DNA of 64,000 bases from Sweltsa coloradensis (lineage: Eukaryota > Arthropoda > Insecta > Plecoptera > Chloroperlidae). The stretch lies in assembly GCA_024449915.1 (NCBI GenBank), contig JAMZAV010000025.1:436001-500000 (forward strand), given 5' to 3'. Below are positions 11,601 to 23,600 of the stretch, piece by piece; within the stretch, counting starts at the first letter, position 1; the number at the start of each line of letters is the position of its first letter. The translations under genes and the position numbers were made by a program. Under the pieces are notes generated by a model that was given only the letters and a program-made list of their open reading frames with translations, had not been told where the DNA came from and ran no database searches.

Positions 11601-14600
11601 GTAAGAAAAAAAAACATTTGCCGTAAAACTTCGACAACTCAAACTCAGTAAAATAACAAATAGAATGATTTAAATCGCCAATCGTGCTCGAAAAGTTACT
11701 ACGCTTTTCAAGTCGTAAAACACAACATTTGCAGTAAAATAAAGAAATCGGACTTGCAGTAGAAAAACTGGAATTAGTTAGTAAGCAGTACTTCCAACGA
11801 CATTTGCAGTAATTTGACGAAAATATTTTGAACAGTGTAGGTAAATAACCTATTTTTACGTTTGCTTTGCTATAAAAACTTTATCAGTATTGGAACTTTT
11901 GTGGAGCCCCTGCACCTCCTTATCTATCACTAACAGCTTGTTGTTGGTACAATGAAAGTACTTGTTTATTACTATAAACATATTCTCTTCTAACGCAAAA
12001 TTCAAGACGACCGCTGGCACAATTGTTACACAATTACACTACATGGCATTTGTATATTTTTTTATTTGTGATATTGATGATAGTTAAAATTTCGTAATAA
12101 TTCATTATTTAAATGTTTCTGTAAATAACTTTGTATATTCAGGCGCGTAGGACCGTTTTGAAAGATGGGGGGGGGCAATGTGCCCCCCACCCCCCGGGAG
12201 ATTTTGAATGCGGATGCTGGCGCTGAGGTCTGGGGCAAAGGCTCTTTCGCCAAAGACGAAACAAATTTTCTCCATACTGTAGTTATTTCGTCATGTTTTG
12301 ACTGCAGTAAACGATGTTTCTGTAAATAACTTTGTATATTCAGGCGCGTAGGACCGTTTTGAAAGATGGGGGGGGGCAATGTGCCCCCCACCTCCCGGGA
12401 GATTTTGTATGCGGATGCTGGCGCTGAGGTCTGGGGCAAAGGCTCTTTCACCAAAGACGAAACAAATTTTCTCCATACTGTAGTTATTTCGTCATGTTTT
12501 GACTGCAGTAAACGATGTTTTACAGCAACTAGCCCTATCTGCGATCTAAAATCCTAAAAAAATGAACGTGAAGTGGACCATTTTAGTAAATTTCAACCTA
12601 ATTTTTTATATAATGACGAATCATACTGGCAAACATATTCGTTTTACCAAGGTGACTGTCGAATTGTTGAGCGAGCGTAGCGAGCGTCTCCACTTGACTC
12701 TTATGGCTCGAATGTCTGGGTTTTTTTCTGTTACTGCTTCGGTACTTGTCGCACCGTTTCTCTGATCGACCTGAAATTTGGCACACATGTACATTCCACC
12801 TATGCGGGTTGCTGTATAGTTTTTGAACAAAATCCGATTGTTGGTTATAAAAAAAAAAAATTAAAAAATGTTCCGATCGTTATGAAATTTTGCAGGGTCA
12901 ATAAGTACAACATTGTCTCCTATTTTACAAATTTTCAGCTAAATCGGTCAAAACCTTAAAGATTTATTGGTATGTAACATTATGGGAATGTCGTACTCGG
13001 GTCGTGTTGCACGTACCGGTGCTCGCTCAACAACGCGACGGGACTTCAGCGTTTTCCTAGTATAAGTGTATGTGCATATTTACTAGGGAAACTCTGGGAT
13101 TAATATTTTACTCACGATGATTTTGCCTCCCCCCCCCCGGGCCAAACTTGGGGGCCTACTGATCCAGGCCATTTCGGGCTAGACCCAGGACAAATTGCAA
13201 CATTAGTGTATTTGGTATCATTTTCTTCAGAAAAAAATCCTCTTTAACATAGTCAAAATCCGCAAAAGTCCAACGACTAGGATTTTTTATATGGAGCTCT
13301 AATTAAAACTCAATTAATAACGCATTTTTTTTAAATATAACCAAACTAGTCGAGTTTGGATTCAAATAAAAGCTTAGCTTCATGTTGACAAATATTGTAG
13401 TAGGTACTATAGATTCATCACACAGACACAGGGGTCACTAGAGGTCAATAATGAGAGATCTTGTTCTTAACAAACCTAGCTAAAAATTATTCGATTAAGT
13501 TCCTCCAGTTGTGACTTTCGATCAGTCACTATGGTGGAAAGCTATGACCATAATAAACAATGAACCAGATACGAGTGACCTTAAGTCAATAGTGTTAAAA
13601 CGAGAGGGTTCTATCTGCAAATGAGGTTTTTGGGAGCAATTGGGCATTTGACGGCTGGTTCTGGAATCAAATAATTATGAGACAATATGCTAAAAATGCA
13701 GTCGGACATATTCTCAATGGAAATTCGTATACCCGAGCTATTTGAGTCAATTTCATTGTTGATTTAGCTCTAAATGCAGTGCTATTTAAAAAGGTATTCA
13801 ATATCCCCACCATTTAAGAAACATACAGTCTAGGTAGCATCATGATCTAACAATATATCTCGTTACTAAGGTCTGCCCGTCCCGCGACGAGTTTCGTTCA
13901 AGGCCGCGCATGACGTCAGCCGGTGCGCACGGCCGGCCACCTGCCTGGGCTGTACAGTGAGGTGTAGGGAAACATGTGTACAAACGAGTGTTTTTTATTA
14001 ATCAATTTCAAAGCGAGATTCATTTACATCGCGCAGTTTATGTTTGATAACCATCTTCAATTATTGGTGTCCGTATTCTTTTATTTCCGTTGAAAGAAAC
14101 AACTAAAATAATCATCAGAGATATGGAAAAAGTGAACTCGAATCATATCCACCACACACTCCATTAACAAGATATCAATATAAACATAAAAACAATAGTA
14201 ACAATAATAATAGTCATAATTCTGATAAAATAAAATATAAATTTATTAATTAATTTATTTATATTTATTTATTTTATTTATATTATTAATTATCTCTTGT
14301 ATATTTTTAGGAGATTAAAATAATTTTTTAACTACTAAATAATTAGTTGGTGTATACATAGAAATTATTAACAACATCATAAAAATCATTTTTTACCATT
14401 TACAACACTCGATTAATGACGACATACAAAGAAAGCACAAGTTTTTGGTAGTAATGGGCATAGTAACATTGCAAAATAAAAGGATTATATGAATGTTTTT
14501 AAAATTTGTTGGATTGGAGCTCGACTGAAAAAAGAGCAGCCACGGCAACCGATTGTGTCAATGACGGAAATGAGGCGGTTATCAAAGGATTTCAATATTA

Positions 14601-17600
14601 GAAATACAATATACTGCAGAAGAAGGATTATAATTCTTTCAAAAAGTATTTGTTTTTTTGTAATTTTCAGACATTTTATGAAAAACGTAGGGAAAAAAAT
14701 ATTAAGTTTTCTGGATCCAATGCCGCCCCCCTAAAACTCGCCGTCCTAAGCAGCTGCCTGGGTAACCTCGGCCTAAACACGGCCCTGACACGTGCTAGTG
14801 TAAAAATTATTACTATCAAAAACCGAGACAAATAAGTAGCGCGTTTACTTTGTGTAACCATCATTACCACGTTTCACCCGATTTAATGTAAGTATTCCTG
14901 TTTAGAACATGATATAGGTTTTTAACGTAAGAAACAACTTTAATCCCGACAGTGTTGGCTCGAGCGTTTTTTTTTTATTAGCGTTCGACTCTGATTCGGG
15001 AGGTCCCAGGTTCGAATCCCGTCGAGACCGGCAATCCTGACTGAAGGTTTTTTCTGAGGTTTTCCAATGCAAGGGATTAACTCCTCATAAATAGCCCTCG
15101 GACATCCCTTCACAATTGTCCTATCCGCAATATACCTAGTAAGTAACCTGAAGAGGGACACATCGGTTAAATCTTATGTGTATACCTACCCTACAGCGGG
15201 CATCCTACAAAAATGTATTTATTTATTTTACCATTATTTATGCGTATATAATAAGACAGTCATAGTTACAATGTATGTAACAAAACCCTCAGAAAATCCT
15301 CTCTGGATCCGACGTATACTAAAATACTTCAATTATTATTTAATATATAATATTTGGTTTGACTGACTCAAAGAAGGGGATGCAATCCGGTTCCCCTATA
15401 TATGTTGTCGATAAATTTAATAAAAATAGAGAAGGGAAGACATATTATGTAAACAAGTAAATGTATCAATACTGGTACACACATAAATCGTCAACCAGCT
15501 TTCTCTTTTCGCGATTTTCTTTTCTCTTGTCTCGCTTTTCAGTGTCTTTTTCTGTGAGTGAACTTGTAAGTGGCATTTTAAGAGATGGAACACTACCAGT
15601 TTTTTTTTTTTTTTTTTTGCATTTTTAGGGGAATACAGTGTTGATGTTAAAGGTTCCAATGTAAGTCACTTTCAGTGAAATGTTCAGAGCACATTCGTGC
15701 AGACACGACGATAATCTCTTGTGATAATGTATGTATTTTTGTTTACACCGTCGAACCAACTCATTGCACAGGTCTGAATCTTTTGGAAATCGAAAAAAGT
15801 GTATCTGAGCCATCATGTTTCACACTGTTTCTCGAGTTGCTATTGAAGCCAAACACGGACCATGCTACACTCTTCACCATGGTACACACGATTTACAACT
15901 ATTCATAACAAACCGAAACAATCATGCGAGTGGAATGGAGTGAATGCATGGAGTGAATGAGTGGACGGGAACCAACTTGCGCACCGGCTTACGTCACAGC
16001 GCGGCGGGAAGCTCCGCCCACATGCGCATCGGCAGACCTTAGTAACGAGATATATTGTTAGATCATGAGGTAGCATGTAGTTTGACGATGAAGATCTTAA
16101 TGAGCTGGGTGTAATATTTAAAGACCTTGTGGGAGGAGTTATTTCTGCTGGTGATGCCATCTGAAGCTTTGATTCATTCAAAAAAAAATTTTCAGGATTA
16201 AGGAATTTCACAGATCATAGAACTTAAAAGTTAGGGTTGCAATACGGGGACATGGTAGGGTTTATCGAACACAATTAAAAAGTTTTTAAAGCCAAACGGA
16301 GGGGAAAGGTTTTCTGCATCGCAACTTTTTCAAAAAGGTACCTCATTTTGCACCAAAGGGTATACACGTTTATGAGAAGTGCTCGATTTTACCTTCAAAT
16401 AAATACAACTAAAATCCTATACCCCAAATTCCTTGAAAATGGCTTCTGTGTGCAAAGATTGATCGGTACTGGGCGGGCTCTCATCGATCTTGTCCTTTAA
16501 ACAGAGTTTGATGAAAACCCTTTAATCAAAAATGGGGGTATAAATAACCTCAAAGATCAATTTTGGGTCTCATCAATGCCATATTTGCACCGATAAAAAC
16601 AAAATATGCAAGCCACAAGAAAGAGACAGCCAAAGCTGAAGAAGTGATATTGAACTGTTTTAATGTATGAATTGTAGCCAACAACCAGCATCTTGATTTG
16701 TACGGGATTCCGTGAAAGGGGAACAGTCTGGGCTTAGCGGGTTAGCATAAATGCGATATGGAATGTATATAATGAAAGTAAGATTCAATCCCAACTAAAC
16801 CAATGGATACATTTAACAAGTTTATTTTGGTGGCTCCCTTCTTCTAGAACCCCTGGCAGAAAAATCAACATAATTATTCGACATTGTGTGCTATATAAAA
16901 TCGTAGGGACTTACTAAAAAATTATGGTTGCTATTTTTGTCTTTTTGGGTTTCTCAAAAATAACCGTTAACTGCAAAGGGGTTACAAAAATAAGATAAAG
17001 TCATGGTTGTTTAAAAGGTTTTCTATGCATTTTTTAAAGGGAAATTTTTCTATTCCCCCACAAAATGCTCAGTTTTTTAGCTAACTCCAAATTTTTTTTC
17101 ATGTCAAAATTCTTTTACACAAAACAAATTTCACAATTTTTCACGCCAAGAACGACGCCCCATCATTTTATTGTTCAAAAAAAGCAGGGGAAAAGAATCG
17201 TCTCGTAAACTCCAACCTGTTATTGAAGAAGGGAGACTTTTTTTGCCATCACGCGACACCCAACCACCATGAGTAAAATTCCTCCAGAGCCCAAAAAAAA
17301 GAAAAAAAGGGAGACTCTAAATTGGGATATACAAAACAAATGCGATTTTGGGACCAGAAACCTGTAAACATTTATCGATTGCTCATGCATTTCTTAAATG
17401 TGACACAACATCTCACTCTCCCCGACGGCGACGACAATGACAAGACGGACGGATGATGACACAGACGGAGACGACCACGACGTGGGGGAACCCCTGCACT
17501 CCCCATACGCTTGTGGCTGGTTCTGACCAGCACAGGCCTGTCCACCCCTTGTCCCCCCGCGTCATCCTTTACGCCCCTACCTTCGTCTCGATTAGCCAAG

Positions 17601-20600
17601 TTGCATAAATATGAGACGTTAAGCAATATCCAATCAATTATTCAATGTTGGAGAAAGAATAGCACTTAATAAGCTTAAGGATAGTAACTTTTTCGTGAAC
17701 AGGCGGACACGTTTTGTTCCGCTTATGGTAGCCAGGAAATAATACAACAAGCAGAAGAGAAGGCTTTGGTTAGCATGTATGGCGGAAAGCAGAATAAAAC
17801 CATTGACAATCTCCGCAACAGATTGTTTAGGAAAAAGACTGCGTCAGGAACATCGTTTGCTAAGGTTGAATAGCTACCGCCTACCACAGGAGCTGCTAAA
17901 TACCACAGATTAAGGGTGTACTTCCAAATTAATGCGTGGAAAAGGAAAATTGCTTCCAGTATTAACTGATTGAGTCCCAGCCCGCCATTTAAAATTGGTA
18001 AGGTGTTTTGTATTAGTATAAGTATTAGTAGTTTTAGGGCGCTGTAACAGGTAAGATTATTCGTGCCTCCAAGAAAAAACAATTTCAATAAATGTGAGTT
18101 ACCACCATGTATACTTCTTTCGAAGGGTGGGACGTAAGGGGAGACGCGGGGGACAAGGGGTGGCCAGGCCTGTGCTGGCCAGAACCAGCCATAAGCGTGG
18201 GGAGGGCAGGGGTTCCCTCACGTCGTGGTCTGTGTCATCATCCGTCCGTGTTGTCATTGTCGTCGCCGTCGGGGAGGTGATCAAAGGGAAGGGGAAAGTT
18301 CTTCGACGACGACCCAGAGCTCGCCATTAGTTTCAGGGAATAAAACTCCCCTAATCACGGGCCAAACCACGAGAAGGTTCCTAGTTGGAATTTGATGTAA
18401 AACTAACTGCGAGACTCAAATATATAGCTGATTTAACCAGGGAATGAATTGCTGATCTGTCTGCAAGGAATGCAATGGAATCAGCTGTAACAACTCCCAT
18501 TCATTAAAATCAAATTACTGACGATAATGATAATATGGACTTGCAACATAACATAAATAACATGAAAGAAGAGAATCTTTGATAAGAGTAATACAAATTA
18601 TTTTTGGAATTAAATAATTAATTATAGCAATGAAATGATTAAAAATGTATTTGTAATTAATATCTGATATAAAATGTAAGTAATTACTGACCTCTAGTGA
18701 CCCCTGTCTAATGAAGCTACATTACTTACTACAATATCTGTCAATGTGAAGCTATAAGCTTTCATTTGAATCCAAACTCGACTAGTCTGGTTACATCAAA
18801 AATTGTAATGTGTAATTGCTAATTGGGTGTTAGTTATAGCTCCAAATAAAAAATCCTAGTCGTCGGATTTTTGCGGATTTTGACTATGTTAAAGAGGATT
18901 TTTTTCTGAAGAAAATGATACCAAGAACACTAATATTGCAATTTGTCCTGGGTTTGGCCGATTTTTTACTTATATGATCATACGCCATGTGTATATTCAA
19001 ACTGAATACCACATTATATATCTGTAATAATAGCATCTTGAAGTTTATTATACATCAAAATATGCACTTATCGCGGTGAGATAAGGTTTGGCCGATGTTA
19101 AATCGAGTGCTACTGTTCTTGTAGTCCTACTCTGTTGAGTAGGTACTTAATAGATGGGTGAAGTTAGTGTTTTGTTTTATAGATGCTAAATAACAAGTTT
19201 GTTATTTTTTACACTACAAAATTAATACAATATTAATTTTTACTCATTCTAAGGTTTGCCCAAAGCAATAAGGAATTACTATCACGATGCATTTTCAATT
19301 ATGTTCGATGATTTTGAATTCTTAATTGGTTTTAAATCAACAAACGTTCATCAATTTCAAGTGCAAGACAGACGTTTTTTTCAGAGTTTTGTAGTTGTTA
19401 GATTTTCACTCAAATCATTTTAATAAAAATATAACGTGAAGTACGTTGGTTGCGCAACTTTGTACAATGTAATTCAAAATACGTGTGTCAAATTTCCCTT
19501 TTTTAAATTACTCTACCAGGTGCATGTAAAACAAACGGACTGAGAACGGCTGAACAGATTGCACTGAAATTTAAAAAGACATCCGTTTATACAAGTATTT
19601 AGCGTGCAGTTAATCTTGATCAAAACCCGTTGCGATTTAAACCTACAAGACATAATAATCTGAAAATATAGGCTGAAATGGCCTAGAATGTAATAATTTT
19701 ACGACAATGGTTTTGTTCTTGAAAAAACATTTTCATGGAATTATTTTTATAATGTCAGGCGATGACCAAGGTGTGCCGAATCTTGCACGCTGAAGGTTCC
19801 CCAACATTCCGCTGGGAGATTGAGTAAACCTTGCAATCTTTACACGTACATCGTACAGGCTATGTTTTTCATATAATAGTAATGTATATGCAATTTAAAA
19901 CATGTAGAATTTTTTTAGTACAATCCAGAAATTACAAGAATCTGTCCTGACCGTTGTTTGAAACAAGGTCTCCCATATTCCGGGTATACATGCGCTTTAT
20001 AGCCAACTACAGACTAGGAACACGCCAAAGTCGTGTCGTTGTTGGACGAGTGAGCGAGTCATGTTGTGTTGAGTTCCCGGGAACATATTTTTGCATTGAT
20101 AAGTTGATTGATATTATATAAGGAAGGTATAAACGATAGGGTTTCGAGTTTAGTTGGTTTAAGGGGGTGTCAAATGTAAGGCCATAATGCGCCACTCTAG
20201 CCTATGATAGACTAGGGAGGAAATAATCATGCTGGATCCAGCCGGATCCAGCCTTAGGTAGGGGGAGGAAATGGAATGTGTACTCACTCGTCTAACAACG
20301 ACTTTGGCGTTTTCTTAGTCTGCTAGTCCTGTCTGCTAGTCCTATCTGCTAGTCCTGTCTACTAGTCCTGTCTGCTAGTCCTGTCTGCTAGTCCTGTCTG
20401 CTAGTCCTGTCTGCTAGTCCTATCTACTATAGTCCTCCTAAATAAGCTCAACAATCATCTGGACATTCCCTCCCACATGCTCTCATCATACTACCTAGCC
20501 TATTAAAGAGTGCCACGTGCATTCACGTACGAAACATTTATTTATTAGAAAGGCATAAATTAATACTAATTCAATTTATTGAGAAATTCATGTTTCAACT

Positions 20601-23600
20601 AATTGTTGTTATCTATCCCACAGTCTCCGTCGTTCTTATCGTGGTTCTCACAAGCTCTAACGCACCTGACAACATCCTTCTTCACCGTAAGTCTTACGTG
20701 TGCGTGTGCGTGTGCGTGTGCGTGTGCGTGTGCGTGTGCGTGTGCGTGTGCGTGTGCGTGTGCACAAACTGCACTTACTAATTCATGTTTCCTCTAGGGA
20801 CCAACTGCAGCACCCTGGTGAACACCCAGTATGCAACGTGGGAACCGAAGTCTTGTATCGAGGACTACTCCGAGGTAAACGACAGCTGCAAAGTTCTGTG
20901 CCGCGAGGATGCGCAGCTGGATGGGGGCAGTAACGCGGTCTGTACCGAGGAAGGATGGCTGGGGATCAATGGACTTTACAAGATTCCTCAATGCAAAGGT
21001 ACGACGCAGCCATGCTGCAAACTGAGAAACTCAAACTACACGGACTACCGTTCTTCCATCCATGTAGGCCTATCTCATTAAATTTACGATGCCTTAACGT
21101 GACTTAATCTCCATAGCTAAATAAAACCATGGCGTAGAGTATGCCTACCATCTAAAACACACACTTATATGTAGAGATCATTGATTTAAGAAGGGTAGAG
21201 AGCACTTACAATGGTGTTAATTTTTTAACAATCTTTTAAATATGTCTACTAAATACTAAATACGTTTACTGAATCCTTTTAGAACTGCATTCTACTCCCT
21301 TTTGGCATAAAGAAGTATTTACCGGTGTTTCTGTTAGCTACAACTCTCACTTTTTACACGGGTGGTCACCTATTTCACCAATTGTATTAGTTCTTATAAG
21401 TTACTTTTTGTTTATGTAAAATTTAAAAAAAAAATCACATTCTAAACCATCTTTATAAAATAAAATTTTACAGTGTTTGAAACGCTCACACTCAAATTTT
21501 CGCTTATGTGAGCATTCTTCAATTTACTACTATTTTATATTTATTTTTTATTTTTATTTATTTATTTTTTTTTAGCTTAAGAATAAAATAAAATAAAAAT
21601 TATATAAATCCCGTAACGTAAAATTGTATTGTAAAAATTGAATTTTGAAGAATAAAAGTGACATATTTAGGCCTGTATTATTATTTATTTTATTATTAAC
21701 TTTTCAGCCGCCAAATAAGTCTGACCATGCTTGTTCTGCCTTGTAGATTTTGTACATAGCAGCACATAATATGTGCTATATTAGGCCCTTGCCATTTGTC
21801 TCCTACCTTCCACTCGCCCTCTGTTAATAAGATCCCGCATAACTGTATGTCTGTCTGTCTCTTAGGGATTCCAAACTTAGGTGCAGAATTCATCAGCCGC
21901 ATAAACACCACTCTTCACGGTAAAAGAGCCAACATGCTGTTTGTCCTGGACGAGTCCAGAAGTGTCGCTCCCGCCCAGTTTGACATGGAGGTGCAGTTCA
22001 TAAAGGCACTCGTCTCCGCTTTCCCGTAAGTATAGGGCATAGAGAACATAAAACACGTAGTATACGAAGTTTGAACAGTTGTGCCAACACAATTTACTAA
22101 GCCAAGGACAAGTTATTGCTGACTTTGTTTTGTTTGAAAGAGGTATTTTCAACTAAAGGATGGAGACATAATTTGGTTTAATGTGCTACTTGTATTATAA
22201 GGGGTAGGCTTTATATTATATTTATGTGGCATAAAATATTTTTGTAAATGATGAGGAACGTGGAGTAGACTCGATCTCCTCTCAGTCTCACTCTTGTGTA
22301 TACTATTCGGCATTTTCGATGAAAGAAAAATAACAGTTGAGGGTTTCTTATTAACCGTATTTACCCTTTTAGATTGTCATCTGAGCGATCTGCCGGAGTG
22401 ATCACGTTTTCCAGTGGAGCCAACGTTGATATACGACTGAACACAGCTGATACGTGTTCCTTCGTAAAACAAGCTGATAGCATTAAATACAGTGGTGGTG
22501 GAACAAATATCTTGAAAGCACTGACATTGGCAATTTCGGAGATTAAATCCTATGGAATTCACGACTTCTCGCTTGTGTGTGAGTATTTGTGCAGTTGATC
22601 TCATTTCTTATCGTAGGAAGGTTGTTACTGTTAAATTGTGTAATATTGGCACCTAGACTAAAAGACCACATGCTATTGTGAACATGATTTGGTGTGATTT
22701 GTAGCTATAGATTTATAATCATCTTTAAAATTCAGTATGTATACAGCTGATATATAGAATATTTGAGTTGTATTGGTAACAGATTATTGGATTTTTCTGC
22801 GAAGGTCCAGAAATAAGCGTGATAATGTTGTCAAACACTACTTGTCAAAATAGATAACAACACATCTTTCTGTGGCTTTGGAAGACAAACAGCTTCCTAA
22901 CACTGCATAGGCAAACAACAGTTGTTGTCAAAAGATCAAGTATAGTTGGTGAGATGCGTTGATGTATTTTAGCTGTGAATTGTTTTGTGTTGGAATTGTT
23001 AAATATAAACATTTTTTACTGACAGGGTACGTACAGTAAAAGAAACACCTTGCTGTTACACGTTAAAGATGAGCATTCCAAACTAACCGAAAATTTTTAA
23101 TAAATATTTAACAAAAACTTACATTCTCATTTCTCTCAATACAAGTTTGTGTATATAGGGTGATGTTTTTTTCAGTTTTGATTACTGACGGTGAAAGTGA
23201 AACGAATCCCAGACAACCAGCTGACGATATTAAAAATAATGGATCTGCTCTTTTTACCGTGGGCATTGCCAATTACAATCCAGCCCAGCTCATCCCACTT
23301 GCCTCGCTGGACGAAAATAATGACCCAATATTTTTCCCAATTAAAGACTTCGAAATCTTTCGTAAAGTCGCAAATTATCTGGAAACGGGTGAGTATAAAT
23401 ATATAAATTACAAAATCATTATGTGCATATCTTGCTTCCCTTTTTCATGGTAGAAACTATTGACTTAGCACACCGTATAAGCTGCTCAAAGACCATATCC
23501 TTTTTAAACTCTCACCCCCCCCCCCCCAGCCCCCTTCACAAATTCAGGGCTAGATCCGCCCCTGATTTGATTGTTATGCAGTAAACATCTGGGGCCCGAT

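Larger units (their letters stand above)
8052..11841. mobile_element. 3.8 kb TIR element built of tandem repeats, TA target
   Basis: The ends are inverted repeats of about 38 bp (CACTGTTCAAAA...CGTCAAATTACTGCAAATG) flanked by TA on both sides. The interior has no transposase. It consists of two tandem arrays (8340-10445 and 11371-11640) sharing TTTACGGCAAATG/CCGTAAAATTACGG motifs. A minus-strand LINE insertion splits the first array. Confidence 0.75.
13180..18963. mobile_element. 5.8 kb TIR transposon composite
   Basis: Arms 13185-13470 and 18686-18960 are inverted copies, about 280 bp each, sharing CCCAGGACAAATTGCAA, AAAATCCTCTTTAACATAGT and GTGACCCCTGT / ACAGGGGTCAC. Between them lie a nested 2.2 kb element (13841-16067), a decayed reading frame (17679-18010) and an internal GC-rich inverted pair (17418-18275). 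The terminal bases and target duplication could not be fixed. Confidence 0.65.

Noticed and set aside
12062..12454. 130-codon minus-strand frame
   Set aside because: Spans the 201-bp tandem duplication and repeats itself; no splice or domain support.
20590..20933. Long frames through the GTGTGC repeat (VCVCVC or RVRVRV)
   Set aside because: Read-through of a short intron; the exon borders on both sides are clear.
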